Origin: Dickeya poaceiphila
Lineage (GTDB): Bacteria; Pseudomonadota; Gammaproteobacteria; Enterobacterales; Enterobacteriaceae
Length of the DNA stretch: 64,000 nucleotides
Reading direction: 5' to 3'
Assembly: GCF_007858975.2 (NCBI RefSeq)
Contig: NZ_CP042220.2
Span: forward strand, 1 to 64,000
The translations under genes and the position numbers were made by a program. Below the pieces are notes generated by a model that was given only the letters and a program-made list of their open reading frames with translations, was not told where the DNA came from and made no database searches. Below, piece by piece: positions 1-14,605 of the stretch. Each line of letters opens with the position of its first letter. Position 1 is the stretch's first letter.

Positions 1-1389
1 GTGTCACTTTCGCTTTGGCAGCAGTGTCTTGCCCGTTTGCAGGATGAGTTACCTGCCACAGAATTCAGTATGTGGATACGCCCGTTACAGGCGGAACTGA
101 GTGACAACACTCTGGCGCTTTACGCCCCGAATCGTTTTGTACTGGATTGGGTACGTGACAAATACATCAATAATATCAATGGATTGTTAAATGATTTCTG
201 CGGCATGGATGCGCCGTTGCTACGTTTTGAAGTCGGTAGCAAACCGGTAACGCCCGTTGCAGCTCCAACCGGCAACCACAACGCCACCATACCTGCGCCT
301 CAGGCGCGCGCCGCATCGCCAGTGCGCCCAAGCTGGGAAACCTCGGCGCTACCTGCCGAACACACCTATCGTTCCAACGTGAACCCCAAGCACACCTTCG
401 ACAACTTCGTGGAAGGTAAGTCCAACCAGTTGGCCCGTGCGGCGGCGCGCCAGGTGGCGGATAACCCCGGTGGCGCGTATAACCCCTTGTTTCTGTACGG
501 CGGTACCGGTTTGGGTAAAACCCACCTGCTACATGCAGTAGGCAATGGCATCATGGCTCGTAAGCCGAACGCCAAGGTGGTGTATATGCATTCCGAGCGT
601 TTTGTGCAGGATATGGTTAAGGCGTTGCAAAACAACGCTATCGAAGAATTCAAACGCTACTACCGCTCTGTGGACGCGCTGCTGATTGATGACATTCAGT
701 TTTTTGCCAATAAAGAGCGCTCGCAGGAAGAGTTTTTCCACACATTTAATGCGTTACTGGAAGGCAATCAACAGATCATTCTGACGTCGGATCGTTACCC
801 CAAAGAGATCAATGGGGTGGAAGATCGTCTCAAATCCCGCTTCGGCTGGGGGTTGACTGTGGCAATCGAACCGCCGGAGCTGGAAACTCGCGTGGCGATC
901 CTGATGAAAAAAGCGGATGAAAACGATATCCGTCTGCCCGGTGAAGTGGCGTTTTTTATTGCCAAGCGCCTGCGTTCCAACGTGCGTGAGCTGGAAGGCG
1001 CGCTGAACCGCGTGATCGCCAACGCCAACTTCACAGGCCGGTCGATTACCATCGATTTTGTACGCGAAGCACTGCGCGATTTGCTGGCATTGCAGGAAAA
1101 GCTGGTCACCATCGACAATATTCAGAAGACGGTGGCGGAGTACTATAAGATTAAAGTGGCCGACCTGTTGTCCAAACGGCGTTCACGTTCGGTGGCCCGT
1201 CCGCGTCAGATGGCGATGGCGCTGGCCAAGGAGCTGACCAACCATAGCTTGCCGGAGATCGGCGACGCGTTCGGTGGCCGTGACCATACTACGGTGCTGC
1301 ACGCCTGCCGCAAAATAGAGCAGTTGCGCGAAGAAAGTCACGACATCAAAGAAGATTTTTCCAATTTAATCCGAACATTATCGTCATAA
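1..1389 (+). CDS. dnaA: Chromosomal replication initiator protein DnaA
   Basis: DnaA is the AAA+ ATPase that binds DnaA boxes in oriC and melts the origin. The 462-residue protein starts with GTG at base 1, as in E. coli (467 aa). The N-terminal DnaB-interaction domain is followed by a variable Pro/Ala-rich linker (about 85-125), a Walker A motif GGTGLGKT at 167-174, Walker B LLIDD near 227-231, and a C-terminal helix-turn-helix with the DnaA signature [11 protein letters not shown]. It is first in dnaA-dnaN-recF-gyrB, four bases before dnaN. Its promoter lies outside the window, so autoregulation cannot be judged. Its target oriC is about 29 kb away in this window. Confidence 0.98.
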   Translation: MSLSLWQQCLARLQDELPATEFSMWIRPLQAELSDNTLALYAPNRFVLDWVRDKYINNINGLLNDFCGMDAPLLRFEVGSKPVTPVAAPTGNHNATIPAPQARAASPVRPSWETSALPAEHTYRSNVNPKHTFDNFVEGKSNQLARAAARQVADNPGGAYNPLFLYGGTGLGKTHLLHAVGNGIMARKPNAKVVYMHSERFVQDMVKALQNNAIEEFKRYYRSVDALLIDDIQFFANKERSQEEFFHTFNALLEGNQQIILTSDRYPKEINGVEDRLKSRFGWGLTVAIEPPELETRVAILMKKADENDIRLPGEVAFFIAKRLRSNVRELEGALNRVIANANFTGRSITIDFVREALRDLLALQEKLVTIDNIQKTVAEYYKIKVADLLSKRRSRSVARPRQMAMALAKELTNHSLPEIGDAFGGRDHTTVLHACRKIEQLREESHDIKEDFSNLIRTLSS

Positions 1390-1393
1390 CATC

Positions 1394-2494
1394 ATGAAAT
1401 TTATCGTTGAGCGTGAGCATCTGTTAAAACCATTGCAACAGGTCAGCAGCCCACTGGGTGGGCGACCAACGTTGCCGATTCTGGGCAACCTGTTGTTGCA
1501 GGTCAGTGAAGGACGGTTATCCTTGACCGGTACCGATCTGGAAATGGAGATGGTGGCGCATCTGGCGCTAACGCAGCCCCATGAGCCGGGCGCGACTACC
1601 GTTCCAGCCCGCAAGCTGTTCGATATTTGCCGTGGTCTACCGGACGGGGCGGAGATTTCCGTCACGCTGGAAGGCGATCGGATGCTGGTGCGCTCCGGGC
1701 GTAGCCGTTTCTCGCTATCCACACTGCCGGCAGCGGACTTCCCCAATCTGGACGACTGGCAGAGCGAGGTGGAATTCACTCTGCCGCAGGTAACGCTGAA
1801 ACGCCTGATCGAAGCGACCCAGTTTTCGATGGCGCATCAGGATGTGCGTTACTACCTCAACGGTATGCTGTTCGAAACCGGCGGCGAGGAGTTGCGCACT
1901 GTCGCGACTGACGGTCACCGTCTGGCGGTGTGCGCCATGCCGGTTGGTCAGTCTCTGCCGTCGCATTCGGTGATCGTACCGCGTAAAGGGGTGATGGAAC
2001 TGGTGCGCCTGCTGGATGGCGGCGATACGCCGCTGCAATTGCAGATCGGCAGCAACAATATTCGCGCCCATGTCGGCGACTTTATCTTTACCTCCAAACT
2101 GGTAGATGGCCGCTTTCCAGATTATCGCCGCGTACTGCCGAAAAACCCGGACAAGACGCTGGAGGCGAGTTGCGATCTGCTGCGTCAGGCGTTTTCCCGT
2201 GCGGCGATCCTGTCGAACGAAAAATTCCGTGGCGTACGCTTGTACCTCAACCAGAACCAGTTACGGATCACCGCCAACAACCCGGAGCAGGAAGAAGCAG
2301 AAGAGATTCTGGATGTGCAGTACGGCGGCACGGAGATGGAAATTGGTTTTAATGTCAGCTATGTGCTGGATGTGCTTAACGCGCTGAAATGTGAAGACGT
2401 ACGTCTGTTGCTGACGGATTCGGTATCCAGCGTTCAGATTGAAGATGCAGCCAGCCAGGCAGCGGCCTACGTGGTTATGCCAATGCGTCTGTAA
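1394..2494 (+). CDS. dnaN: DNA polymerase III beta subunit (sliding clamp)
   Basis: DnaN forms the dimeric ring that tethers DNA polymerase III, and other clamp clients, to DNA. The ORF encodes 366 residues, the E. coli length, with the three repeated clamp folds. It begins MKFIVEREHLLKPLQQV and ends YVVMPMRL, the conserved C-terminus that forms part of the client-binding pocket. The start lies four bases after the dnaA stop, consistent with co-transcription and coupling. Confidence 0.98.
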   Translation: MKFIVEREHLLKPLQQVSSPLGGRPTLPILGNLLLQVSEGRLSLTGTDLEMEMVAHLALTQPHEPGATTVPARKLFDICRGLPDGAEISVTLEGDRMLVRSGRSRFSLSTLPAADFPNLDDWQSEVEFTLPQVTLKRLIEATQFSMAHQDVRYYLNGMLFETGGEELRTVATDGHRLAVCAMPVGQSLPSHSVIVPRKGVMELVRLLDGGDTPLQLQIGSNNIRAHVGDFIFTSKLVDGRFPDYRRVLPKNPDKTLEASCDLLRQAFSRAAILSNEKFRGVRLYLNQNQLRITANNPEQEEAEEILDVQYGGTEMEIGFNVSYVLDVLNALKCEDVRLLLTDSVSSVQIEDAASQAAAYVVMPMRL

Positions 2495-2517
2495 TCAACG
2501 CATGTGCCTGCTCGTTG

Positions 2518-2547
2518 AACACGCCGCGCCATTGGGTGCGGCGTGTT
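2518..2547 (+). other. Hairpin in the dnaN-recF gap
   Basis: A perfect 10-bp stem (AACACGCCGC at 2518-2527 with GCGGCGTGTT at 2538-2547) closes a 10-base loop. No long T run follows, so it could be an RNA-stabilising or attenuating hairpin rather than a full terminator. It sits in a 138-base gap between two genes that are nearly contiguous in E. coli. Confidence 0.6.
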
Positions 2548-2632
2548 GTTATCGGTGTTGTATTGATTCTGTTATCGGTAAGGGCGCGACACGGTCTGGT
2601 ATGGGCAACAAATCTGGCAAAATGGTTGTGAT

Positions 2633-6147
<3,515 letters not shown>

Positions 6148-6174
6148 TCGCCGCTTTTCCACTGCTATGCTCAC

Positions 6175-6213
6175 AGAAACCCGCGTCTGACGCGGGTTTC
6201 TGCTTTTTTACCC
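6175..6213. terminator. Bidirectional terminator between gyrB and the MFS gene
   Basis: An 11-bp stem, AGAAACCCGCG / CGCGGGTTTCT with loop TCTGA, is followed by a T-rich tract. It lies between convergent genes and could end transcripts from both sides. Confidence 0.85.
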
Positions 6214-6221
6214 CAGCTTTT

Positions 6222-7405
6222 CTATGCTGCCGGTATCTGCTGTCGGGTGCTGTACAGTTCCTGCGCCAGCGCCATCACGGCGGTAATCACCATAAAGATA
6301 ACGGCTGACCAGAAAATGGCGGACGGATGACCTTGGTCCAAAAACCAGCCGAAGACCACCGGGCCACCGGCACCGCCGATATTAAAGCCGGTGGTGACCA
6401 CGCCGAAGACACGGCCTTCGGCGCCCGCCGGCGAAGCATTACGTACCAGCATATCCCGCGATGGTGCGATCATGCCGGAGAGAAAGCCCGCCACACCCAG
6501 AATCAGCGTGGTCACCAGCGACGGCAGGGACACACAGCGACGATGGCGACCAGCACCGCCGTGACCACCAGCGAACCAGTGGCGACCAGCCCGTGATGCC
6601 GGGTTTTATCCGCCAGTGAACCACCCGCCAACACACCGAATGCGCTGGTAAACAAAAACGCCGTCAGCGCCAGGTTGGCCTCGGTCAGCGGCATTCCGTA
6701 ACCATTCACCAGCGCGGTCACCGAGAAGTTTTGAATCGAGTTGGTGCTCAGGTTGAGCAGCATAAACAGTACCAGCAGCGACAAGATGGGCAGGGTAAAT
6801 ACCGCGACCTTTGGCGCAGAGGTCTTCTTGTCGTGCGCGTTGGCGGCAGGCAATGCCTCTTGTTCGCCGAGCAACATTGGTACGATCAGCAGTCCGAGCA
6901 GGCCGGATAAGACCAGCGCGAACTCGATACGGGTGAGGGCGGCAACGGTCAGCAGAATGGCTGGCGCAACAGCAGTGCCGAGAAAACCGGAAAATGTGTG
7001 TACCGAGAAGGCGCGCCCCATCCGGTTTTCGGCAATGCCGCGTGACAACAGGGCGTAATCCGAGGGGTGATATACCGCGTTAGCCAGCCCGGCCAGCGCC
7101 ATGGCGATGAGCATCCAACTGTAGCTGGTAAAGACACCAAGCGACAAAAAGCACAGGCTACCCAGCGTCAACCCGGCAACGAGCGTGCGACGTGGGCCGA
7201 TACGGTCAACGGCAAAGCCAATCGGCGTCTGCACCAGCGCGGAGACAACGTTGAATACACCGAGTGCAAAACCAATTTCCACATAACTGATGCCACGCTG
7301 CGCAAAGATGAGCGGCATCAGCGCCGGTAGCACCATCATATGAAAATGGCTCACCCAGTGAGCGGCGGAGACTTGTGCCAGTAGTGGTAACTTATTTATT
7401 TTCAT
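6222..7405 (-). pseudogene. MFS transporter, disrupted by a frameshift
   Basis: Two overlapping leftward ORFs together make one 12-TM major facilitator of about 393 residues. The N-terminal part begins MKINKLPLLAQVSAAHW (ATG ending at 7405) and has the loop 2-3 motif DRIGPRR typical of the superfamily. It runs out of frame to a stop near 6512. The second part (to 6222) continues in the -1 frame and supplies the last helices. The break lies in a GTGTGT run near 6525-6533; removing one GT unit restores an unbroken protein (VAIVAVSLPSLVTT). The substrate is unknown. It is either a recent pseudogene or a sequencing error; the rest of the coding sequence is well preserved. Confidence 0.75.
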
Positions 7406-7542
7406 CGTTATTCTAATATATTGGCTGCGCTGGCGCACAAGGATAGGTTGAGCAATAAGGTTAACATATCGCCATAGCCGTTAGTCGTCTATCTTTTGCG
7501 GACACGATGTTAATCACGCAGTGCGGTTGATGAAAGATAGCG

Positions 7543-7583
7543 GAAAAAGGTATCTGACTGCTTGTGCTGATGCACGCAGTCAG
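7543..7583 (-). terminator. Probable rsmJ terminator
   Basis: Stem CTGACTGC (7554-7561) with GCAGTCAG (7576-7583) encloses a second stem GTGC-TGAT-GCAC. On the minus strand a T-rich tract follows within a few bases, just past the rsmJ stop codon. Confidence 0.6.
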
Positions 7584-7592
7584 AACACAGAA

Positions 7593-8345
7593 TTACTGCG
7601 TGACAGGCAGATAAAAATCGAACCGGTGGCTTTTGGTTTCCAGCGCCGACTGGGCCGGTACACCCGCCAGCGGCGGCGCATAATCCGGGCGTTTAACTAT
7701 CACTCGCTTTTTCGCCAGACGACGCGCCGGTTCCAGCAACGCATCGGCGTCATCATCAGCCCCTACCAGCGACTGAAACACCCGCATCTCCTTTTTCACC
7801 AGCGCGCTTTTCTGGCGGTGGGGAAACATCGGGTCAAGATAGACCACGTCCGGCGGCGGCGTAATGGCGGACAACGCATCAATGCTGGAGGCGTGCACCA
7901 GCGTCAGGCGCTCGCGCAGCCAGTTGCCGATCTCCGGGTCCTGATAACCGCGTTGCAAGCCATCATCAAGCAATGCCGCCACCACCGGGTGGCGCTCCAC
8001 CATCCGCACCCGGCAACCGAGCGCTGCCAGCACAAAGGCATCTCGGCCAAGGCCAGCGGTCGCGTCCACCACATCGGGCAGGTAGTCCTTTTTGATGCCG
8101 ACCGCTTTGGCGACCGCTTCACCGCGTCCGCCACCAAAGCGGCGACGATGCGCCATCGCGCCGGAGACGAAATCAACAAAGATGGCGCCAAGCTTTGGTT
8201 CATCGCATTTGCGCAATTCCAGCCGCTCAGGGGTGAGCACCAACGCCAACGTAGCATCGGCGTCGTTTTCCAGCCCCCAACGCCGCGCCAGTATCGCCAG
8301 CGCCTCGGAATCGGCACCGGCTTCAGTCAGTAACGCAATCTTCAT
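7593..8345 (-). CDS. rsmJ: 16S rRNA (guanine(1516)-N(2))-methyltransferase RsmJ
   Basis: RsmJ (formerly YhiQ) methylates G1516 in helix 45 of 16S rRNA using S-adenosylmethionine. The 250-residue protein matches the E. coli length. The SAM-binding segment [17 protein letters not shown] lies in the first half and the [13 protein letters not shown] motif in the second. Its ATG overlaps the prlC stop by four bases (ATGA), so the two genes form a translationally coupled leftward operon, the same pairing as in E. coli. Confidence 0.95.
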   Translation of the reverse strand: MKIALLTEAGADSEALAILARRWGLENDADATLALVLTPERLELRKCDEPKLGAIFVDFVSGAMAHRRRFGGGRGEAVAKAVGIKKDYLPDVVDATAGLGRDAFVLAALGCRVRMVERHPVVAALLDDGLQRGYQDPEIGNWLRERLTLVHASSIDALSAITPPPDVVYLDPMFPHRQKSALVKKEMRVFQSLVGADDDADALLEPARRLAKKRVIVKRPDYAPPLAGVPAQSALETKSHRFDFYLPVTQ

Positions 8346-10384
8346 CCCTGAATGCCGTAGTGTTTCAGCATCGCGTCCAGTTGCGGTTCACGGCCACGGA
8401 AACGTTTGAACAGTTCCATCGGCGCTTCGGAACCGCCGCGAGACAAGATGTTTTCCAGAAAAGACTGTCCGGTATCACGGTTGAAAATACCCTCCTCCTC
8501 AAAGCGTGAGAAGGCATCCGCCGCCAGTACATCGGCCCACAGGTAGCTGTAGTAACCGGCGGCGTACCCACCAGCGAAAACATGGCTGAAAGAGTGCGGG
8601 AAACGGTTCCATTCCGGGCTTTTCACCACGGAAACCTGCGCTTTCACCTCAGCCAGCGTTTCCAGTACGCGTGCGCCGGTAGCTGGGTTATAGCCAGCGT
8701 GCAGACGGAAATCGAACAGGCCGAACTCCAGCTGACGCAGGATAAACAGCGCTGCCTGATAGTTTTTCGCCGCCAGCATTTTGTCCAGCATGTCCTGCGG
8801 CAACGGTTCGCCCGTCTCGTAATGACCGGAGATAAACGCCAGCGCATCCGGCTCCCAGCACCAGTTTTCCATAAACTGACTCGGCAGTTCGACGGCATCC
8901 CACGGCACGCCGTTGATGCCGGAGACCCCGGCGGTGTCGATACGGGTCAGCATATGGTGCAACCCGTGGCCGAATTCGTGGAACAGCGTGGTAACTTCAT
9001 CGTGGGTAAACAGCGCGGGTTTGCCGTTGACCGGGCGGTTGAAGTTACAGGTCAGGTACGCCACCGGCTTTTGCAGCTCGCCGTTGGCTTTACGCAGACG
9101 GCCTACGCAATCATCCATCCAGGCACCGCCGCGTTTATGTTCGCGGGCGTACAGATCGAGGTAGAAGCTCCCCAGCAATTCACCGTCTTCGGCAAACAGG
9201 TCAAAGAAACGTACTTCCGGATGCCAGACGTCAACGCCCTGACGCTCTTTGGCGATGATGCCGTAAATGCGCTTAACGACGTCGAACAACCCTTCCAGTA
9301 CGCGCGGTTCAGGGAAGTACGGGCGTAGCTGTTCGTCGCTGATGGAATACAGATGCTGTTTTTGCTGCTCGGCATAATAGCTGATGTCCCACGGGTTCAG
9401 CTCATCAACGCCAAACTGTGCTTTGGCGAAAGCGCGCAGTTGCGCCAGTTCCTGTTCCCCTTGTGGGCGGGCGCGTTTAGCCAGATCGGTCAGGAAATCC
9501 AGCACCTGCTGTGGGTTTTCTGCCATTTTGGTGGCCAACGATTTATCGGCAAAGCTGGCGAAGCCCAGCAGTTGCGCCAGTTCATGACGCAGCGCCAGCG
9601 TTTCTGCCATCACCTCGCTGTTGTCCCATTTACCGGCATTCGGACCTTGCTCAGAGGCACGGGTCACGTAGGCGCGGTACATCTCTTCACGCAACGCCTG
9701 ATTAGCGCAGTATGTCATTACCGGCAGGTAGCTTGGGATATCCAGCGTCAGCAGCCAGCCCTGCTGCTCTTTAGCTTGTGCCAGCGCGTTGGCCGCCGCC
9801 AACGCGCTTTCCGGCAAACCTTCCAGTTCGTTGACGTCGGTAATCAGTTTGCTCCAGCCCATGGTGGCATCCAGCACGTTGTTGCTGAACTGCGAACCCA
9901 GTTCGGACAAGCGGGAAGCGATGTCGCCATAGCGTTTTTGCTGTTCCGGTGGCAGCGCAATCCCGGACAGTTCGAAATCACGCAGAGCGTTATCCACCGC
10001 TTTTTTCTGCTCAATACTCAGGCTGGCGTAATGTTCGCCGTCACGCAGTTCGCGGTAGGCACGGTACAATCCGGCATGTTGACCCACCCAGGTACCGTAT
10101 TCGGAGAGCAGAGGCAGACATTGCTCGTAAGCGCTGCGCAGTTCCGGACTGTTTTTGACTGAATTCAGGTGGCTGACCGGGGAGAAAATGCGCCCCAGTC
10201 TGTCATCACTTTCCGCCAGCGGCTGACACAGGTTATCCCAGGTGAACGGACCCGGCTGCGCCACTACGCGTTCAACCGTCTGACGACACTCGTTCAGTGC
10301 GGCCTGCACGGCTGGCAGGATGTGTTCAATCTGGATCTGGGAGAACGGCGGCAGGGTAAAGGAGGAAAGCAATGGATTGGTCAT
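8342..10384 (-). CDS. prlC: Oligopeptidase A
   Basis: PrlC (OpdA) is a cytosolic M3-family zinc metallopeptidase that degrades short peptides, including cleaved signal peptides. The product is 680 residues, exactly the E. coli length. The zinc-binding HEFGH starts at His469, and the third ligand is the Glu in the downstream segment [10 protein letters not shown]. It is first of the prlC-rsmJ pair and divergent from rlmJ, with about 220 bases between them that must hold both promoters. In E. coli prlC is heat-shock induced; I could not verify a sigma-32 promoter here. Confidence 0.97.
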   Translation of the reverse strand: MTNPLLSSFTLPPFSQIQIEHILPAVQAALNECRQTVERVVAQPGPFTWDNLCQPLAESDDRLGRIFSPVSHLNSVKNSPELRSAYEQCLPLLSEYGTWVGQHAGLYRAYRELRDGEHYASLSIEQKKAVDNALRDFELSGIALPPEQQKRYGDIASRLSELGSQFSNNVLDATMGWSKLITDVNELEGLPESALAAANALAQAKEQQGWLLTLDIPSYLPVMTYCANQALREEMYRAYVTRASEQGPNAGKWDNSEVMAETLALRHELAQLLGFASFADKSLATKMAENPQQVLDFLTDLAKRARPQGEQELAQLRAFAKAQFGVDELNPWDISYYAEQQKQHLYSISDEQLRPYFPEPRVLEGLFDVVKRIYGIIAKERQGVDVWHPEVRFFDLFAEDGELLGSFYLDLYAREHKRGGAWMDDCVGRLRKANGELQKPVAYLTCNFNRPVNGKPALFTHDEVTTLFHEFGHGLHHMLTRIDTAGVSGINGVPWDAVELPSQFMENWCWEPDALAFISGHYETGEPLPQDMLDKMLAAKNYQAALFILRQLEFGLFDFRLHAGYNPATGARVLETLAEVKAQVSVVKSPEWNRFPHSFSHVFAGGYAAGYYSYLWADVLAADAFSRFEEEGIFNRDTGQSFLENILSRGGSEAPMELFKRFRGREPQLDAMLKHYGIQG

Positions 10385-10604
10385 GGCACAGTCCTGAAAT
10401 CTATTGATGATGACTTAACATGAGGGGTAATGAGGGGAAAATCAATGGCAGGGGGCACAACAGGCCAAGGCAGACTGGAAAAAGAGATGATCGATGGTGA
10501 TTCTGACATCCGATGATGGATCACGGCTTATTTTGCAACGCTAACCGTTTATACTATGACGATTAGCGGCAAACGCGCCCTCATTGACCGGAAATCCATA
10601 CCTT

Positions 10605-11447
10605 ATGCTGAGTTATCGCCACAGTTTTCATGCCGGCAATCATGCCGACGTGCTGAAACACACTGTCCAGAGCCTGATCATTACTGCGCTGAAAGAGAAA
10701 GACAAACCGTTCCTGTATCTGGATACGCATTCCGGCGCAGGCCGCTATCAGTTGCAGAGTGAACACGCCGAGCGCACCGGCGAATACCTCGACGGCATTG
10801 GCCGCATCTGGCAGCGGGATGATATTCCGGCGGAACTGGAGCCGTACATGCAAGTGGTTCGTTCCTATAATTCCGGCGACAAACTGCGCTATTACCCCGG
10901 CTCGCCGCTGATTGCCCGTCAGTTGCTGCGCGATCAGGACAAAATTCATCTCACCGAGCTACACCCGACTGATTTTCCGCTGCTGCGCCAGGAATTTTTG
11001 CGTGATGACCGGGCGCGGGTGGTACGTGAAGACGGCTACCAGCAACTGAAAGCCCAGTTGCCACCGCTCTCGCGTCGCGGACTGATTCTGATCGACCCGC
11101 CTTATGAGTTGAAAACCGATTATCAGGAGGTAGTGAAAGGTATTCAGGAAGGTTATCGCCGCTTTGCCACCGGTGTATACGCGCTGTGGTATCCAGTAGT
11201 GCTGCGTCAACATATCAAGCGTCTGCTCAAAGACCTGGAAGACACCGGTATCCGCCGTATCCTGCAAATCGAACTAGCGGTGCTGCCGGATAGTGATCGC
11301 CACGGTATGACCGCCTCCGGCATGATTGTCATCAACCCGCCGTGGAAACTGGAATCCCAGATGAAAAGCGTGCTGCCGTGGCTGCATCAGGCGCTGGTGC
11401 CTGCCGGCACCGGCCACACACGCCTTGAATGGGTGGTGCCGGAGTAA
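10605..11447 (+). CDS. rlmJ: 23S rRNA (adenine(2030)-N(6))-methyltransferase RlmJ
   Basis: RlmJ (YhiR) methylates A2030 of 23S rRNA. The 280-residue product begins MLSYRHSFHAGNHADVLKH, typical of the family, which is why I chose ATG 10605 over the upstream in-frame codon at 10584. It has a SAM-binding segment (LDTHSGAGRY) and the N6-adenine methylase motif DPPY near residues 164-167. It is divergent from prlC, as in E. coli. A plausible -10 (TATACT) lies near 10551. Confidence 0.96.
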   Translation: MLSYRHSFHAGNHADVLKHTVQSLIITALKEKDKPFLYLDTHSGAGRYQLQSEHAERTGEYLDGIGRIWQRDDIPAELEPYMQVVRSYNSGDKLRYYPGSPLIARQLLRDQDKIHLTELHPTDFPLLRQEFLRDDRARVVREDGYQQLKAQLPPLSRRGLILIDPPYELKTDYQEVVKGIQEGYRRFATGVYALWYPVVLRQHIKRLLKDLEDTGIRRILQIELAVLPDSDRHGMTASGMIVINPPWKLESQMKSVLPWLHQALVPAGTGHTRLEWVVPE

Positions 11448-11513
11448 GCACCCGGCTTAGCCAGAACGACGTGATGTTATAACCGGACACAATGCTATAA
11501 CCGGGACGCGGCG

Positions 11514-12428
11514 CTATACCCGAAAAGTGGCAAAATCGGTGGCGACTTCGGTTGCCGGAAATAGTGTCATACACTCCTGACGCAACCGTTCCAGGTCTGT
11601 CTGGCCGTAGCGGGCGCTGAAATGGGTGATAATTAGCCGTTTGGCGCCGGCATCCCGCGCGGTAGCGGCAGTTTGCAAGGTGGTGGAGTGTCCGCGCTCA
11701 TCGGCGCGCTCCGCCATCGCCCCTTCCACTGTGGCTTCGTGCACCATAACATCGACGCCAGCGGCCAGCTTAAGCGCTTCCGGCGTCGGACGGGTATCAC
11801 CGAAAATAGCCAGCGATTTGCCTGGCAGGTCAGGGCCAACGTAATCCCAGCCGTTCAGTACCCGCCCGTCATCAAGGGTTACCGTTTCACCGCGTTTCAA
11901 CTGCTGAAAATAGGCACCGGGTTTGACGCCCTCCGCCGCCAGTTTTTCCACATCCAGTGGACCCGGCCTGGGGCGTTCCTCAATCCGGTATCCCAGGCAA
12001 TACAGCGTATGAGACAGCTCATGCGCCGTCACCCGTAACTGATGGTCTTCAAACACTGTACCGGGAACGATTTCCACCACCTCCAGTGGATAAGTGAGCC
12101 AGGAGCCGCTCAGCGTAAGCGTGGCTTCGACGAAAGCGTTGAGTCCCGTCGGGCCATAGAGCGTCAGCGGTGTTTCAATACCCGCCATTGAGCGAGAACA
12201 CAGTAAACCGGGCAACCCGAACAAATGATCGCCGTGCAGATGGGTGATAAAAATTTTCTCCAGCTTGCCGGGTTTGATCGAGGTGCGCAAAATCTGGTGC
12301 TGGGTGCCTTCACCACAATCAAACAACCAGAACGCCGGGCGAATACCGTGCAAGTCGAGCGCGATACTGGTGGAGTTACGCTCTTTAGTGGGCACGCCCG
12401 CGCTGGTGCCGAGAAAAATCAGTTCCAT
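11514..12428 (-). CDS. rbn: Ribonuclease Z / RNase BN
   Basis: This metallo-beta-lactamase-fold nuclease trims tRNA 3' ends (RNase Z, ElaC, RNase BN). The 304-residue protein starts [14 protein letters not shown], which sets the start at 12428 rather than 54 bases upstream. The zinc-binding THLHGDH motif has H63, H65, D67 and H68. Later His residues ([16 protein letters not shown]) and the FGDTRP segment complete the site. E. coli carries the gene at a different locus. The gene stands alone here, convergent with rlmJ. Confidence 0.93.
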   Translation of the reverse strand: MELIFLGTSAGVPTKERNSTSIALDLHGIRPAFWLFDCGEGTQHQILRTSIKPGKLEKIFITHLHGDHLFGLPGLLCSRSMAGIETPLTLYGPTGLNAFVEATLTLSGSWLTYPLEVVEIVPGTVFEDHQLRVTAHELSHTLYCLGYRIEERPRPGPLDVEKLAAEGVKPGAYFQQLKRGETVTLDDGRVLNGWDYVGPDLPGKSLAIFGDTRPTPEALKLAAGVDVMVHEATVEGAMAERADERGHSTTLQTAATARDAGAKRLIITHFSARYGQTDLERLRQECMTLFPATEVATDFATFRV

Positions 12429-12614
12429 GCAAATTCCTTTATAACAACGAGGTATTTTCAGGTCGTCCCAATTTAACCCCAACTCATAAGTACCTACGTC
12501 GGTGCCTTATATATTGCGGTCACCCAGTGAAATGGCTAATCAGGCGAGACAGCCATTTCCGCCAAGTTTTAACAGAAAACGAACGGATTAATGATTCAAA
12601 AATCGGCTTTCAGA

Positions 12615-12704
12615 AGTGAAAAAAAAGGTGAGCTGATCACATCCCACCTTCTGTCGTTTCCGCACCCTGAAAAATGAGCGATATCGTCATAAAACCGGGT
12701 GCGG
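12615..12704 (-). terminator. glmS downstream hairpins / probable terminator
   Basis: Two candidates lie between glmS and rbn. CCGCACCC (12660-12667) pairs with GGGTGCGG (12697-12704) across a 29-base loop. Next, on the minus strand, AAGGTG...CACCTT is followed by an eight-T run (12619-12626 on the plus strand reads as A's). The second fits a rho-independent terminator for glmU-glmS. Confidence 0.6.
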
Positions 12705-12733
12705 AGAAAGGAGTCTGATATGAGGAAAAAAAC

Positions 12734-14569
12734 TTACTCCACCGTCACCGACTTCGCCAGGTTACGCGGCTGGTCTACGTCAGTGCCTTTGATCAACGCC
12801 ACATGATAAGACAGCAGTTGCAACGGTACGGTGTAGAAAATGGGTGCAATCACCTCTTCCACGTGCGGCAACTGGACGATTTTCATCATGTCGCTATCGG
12901 AAGTGAAACCAGCTTGTTCGTCGGCAAATACGTAGAGTTCACCACCGCGAGCACGCACTTCTTCGATGTTGGATTTCAGTTTTTCCAGCAGGTCGTTGTT
13001 GGGAGCGACTACCACCACCGGCATATCGGCGTCGATCAGCGCCAGCGGCCCGTGTTTCAGTTCACCCGCCGCATAAGCTTCCGCATGGATGTAAGAGATT
13101 TCCTTAAGCTTGAGCGCCCCTTCCATCGCAATCGGATACTGGTCGCCGCGACCCAGGAACAACGCATGATGCTTATCGGAGAAACCTTCCGCCAGTGATT
13201 CGATCAGCTTGTCTTGCGACAGCATCTGTTCGATACGCGCCGGCAATGCCTGCAAACCATGTACGATATCCTGTTCGATACGGGCTTCCATACCGCGCAG
13301 GCGACCGATGCGCGCCACCAACATCAGCAACACCGTCAATTGCGTGGTAAACGCCTTGGTGGACGCCACACCGATTTCGGTGCCGGCGCGGGTCATCAGC
13401 GCCAGATCCGATTCGCGCACCAGCGACGAACCCGCTACGTTACAAATCGCCAGCGACCCCAGATACCCCAGTTCTTTCGACAAACGCAATGCCGCCAGCG
13501 TATCGGCGGTTTCACCGGACTGAGACAGGGTAATCATCAGGCTGTTGGGGCGTACTGCTGGTTTGCGATAGCGGAATTCTGAGGCGATTTCCACATCGCA
13601 CGGAATCCCCGCCAGCGACTCAAACCAGTAACGCGACACCATGCCGGAGTTGTAAGACGTACCGCAGGCGATAATCTGAATATGCTGGACTTGCGCCAGC
13701 AGCGCATCAGCTTGCGGGCCTAATTCGGACAGGTTGATCTCGCCGTGACTGAAACGCCCTTCCAGGGTGTTTTTGATAGCCATCGGCTGCTCGTAGATCT
13801 CTTTTTGCATGTAGTGACGGTATGCGCCCTTGTCGCCGGCATCGTACTGTACTTTTGACTCAATTTCTTCGCGCTGTACGTCCTGCCCCTGACGGTTGAC
13901 GATGCGCACGGTGCGACGCGTGACTTCAGCGATATCACCTTCTTCCAGGAAGATGAAACGACGAGTTACCGGCAGCAGCGCCAACTGGTCGGAAGCAATA
14001 AAGTTTTCACCCACACCGCGGCCTATCACCAGTGGGCTGCCGGAACGCGCAGCAACCAGCACGTTGGGGTCACGGCTATCCAACAACACCATGCCGTAAG
14101 CACCACGCAATTGTGGGATCACACGCTGCACAATCTCCAGCAACGAACCACCGTTCTGCTGCTGTTCCCAATGCACCAGATGTGCCACCACTTCGGTATC
14201 TGTTTCGGAAACAAAACGATAGCCACGGGATACCATCAGCTCACGCAGCGGCTCATGGTTTTCAATGATACCGTTATGTACCACGATAATGTCACCGGAC
14301 ACATGCGGGTGAGCGTTCTGCTCGGACGGTTCACCGTGGGTCGCCCAGCGGGTATGAGCAATACCGGTTCCGCCTACCAGCGGTTTTTCTTCCGCCGCCT
14401 GAGCCAGAACCTGCACTTTACCCAGACGACGCAGACGGGACACCATCCCTTCGCTATTCACCACCGCCAGACCGGCGGAGTCATAACCACGGTACTCAAG
14501 GCGACGTAGCCCTTCCAGCAGGATCTCAGCAATATCTCGTTGCGCAACAGCGCCTACAATTCCACACAT
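12734..14569 (-). CDS. glmS: Glutamine--fructose-6-phosphate aminotransferase (isomerizing)
   Basis: GlmS makes glucosamine-6-phosphate from fructose-6-phosphate and glutamine, the first step of UDP-GlcNAc synthesis. The start at 14569 gives MCGIVGAV, placing the catalytic Cys directly after the initiator Met, as class II amidotransferases require. The 611 residues comprise a glutaminase domain (to about 240) and two SIS isomerase domains with GTSYNSG and the [11 protein letters not shown] loop. The conserved C-terminus is NLAKSVTVE. It lies downstream of glmU on the same strand. In E. coli this mRNA is controlled by the GlmZ/GlmY RNAs; see the hairpin by its start. Confidence 0.97.
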   Translation of the reverse strand: MCGIVGAVAQRDIAEILLEGLRRLEYRGYDSAGLAVVNSEGMVSRLRRLGKVQVLAQAAEEKPLVGGTGIAHTRWATHGEPSEQNAHPHVSGDIIVVHNGIIENHEPLRELMVSRGYRFVSETDTEVVAHLVHWEQQQNGGSLLEIVQRVIPQLRGAYGMVLLDSRDPNVLVAARSGSPLVIGRGVGENFIASDQLALLPVTRRFIFLEEGDIAEVTRRTVRIVNRQGQDVQREEIESKVQYDAGDKGAYRHYMQKEIYEQPMAIKNTLEGRFSHGEINLSELGPQADALLAQVQHIQIIACGTSYNSGMVSRYWFESLAGIPCDVEIASEFRYRKPAVRPNSLMITLSQSGETADTLAALRLSKELGYLGSLAICNVAGSSLVRESDLALMTRAGTEIGVASTKAFTTQLTVLLMLVARIGRLRGMEARIEQDIVHGLQALPARIEQMLSQDKLIESLAEGFSDKHHALFLGRGDQYPIAMEGALKLKEISYIHAEAYAAGELKHGPLALIDADMPVVVVAPNNDLLEKLKSNIEEVRARGGELYVFADEQAGFTSDSDMMKIVQLPHVEEVIAPIFYTVPLQLLSYHVALIKGTDVDQPRNLAKSVTVE

Positions 14570-14588
14570 CGGTTTTATTCCTGTAAAC

Positions 14589-14605
14589 GTGACATATTGT
14601 GTCAC
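14589..14605 (-). promoter_or_regulatory. Inverted repeat just upstream of the glmS ribosome-binding site
   Basis: GTGACA-TATTG-TGTCAC lies about 20 bases before the glmS ATG, next to the Shine-Dalgarno-like CAGGAAT. In mRNA it would form a 6-bp hairpin beside the ribosome site. The E. coli glmS leader has an inhibitory hairpin opened by GlmZ; equating the two is inference. Confidence 0.4.

Noticed and set aside
6512..6545. Programmed ribosomal frameshifting in the MFS gene
   Set aside because: GTGTGT is not a classic slippery heptamer and no downstream pseudoknot or internal Shine-Dalgarno is evident; a repeat expansion explains it more simply.
7521..8333. A 270-codon rightward ORF
   Set aside because: It is antisense to rsmJ, with no motif and an Arg/Gln/His-rich composition.
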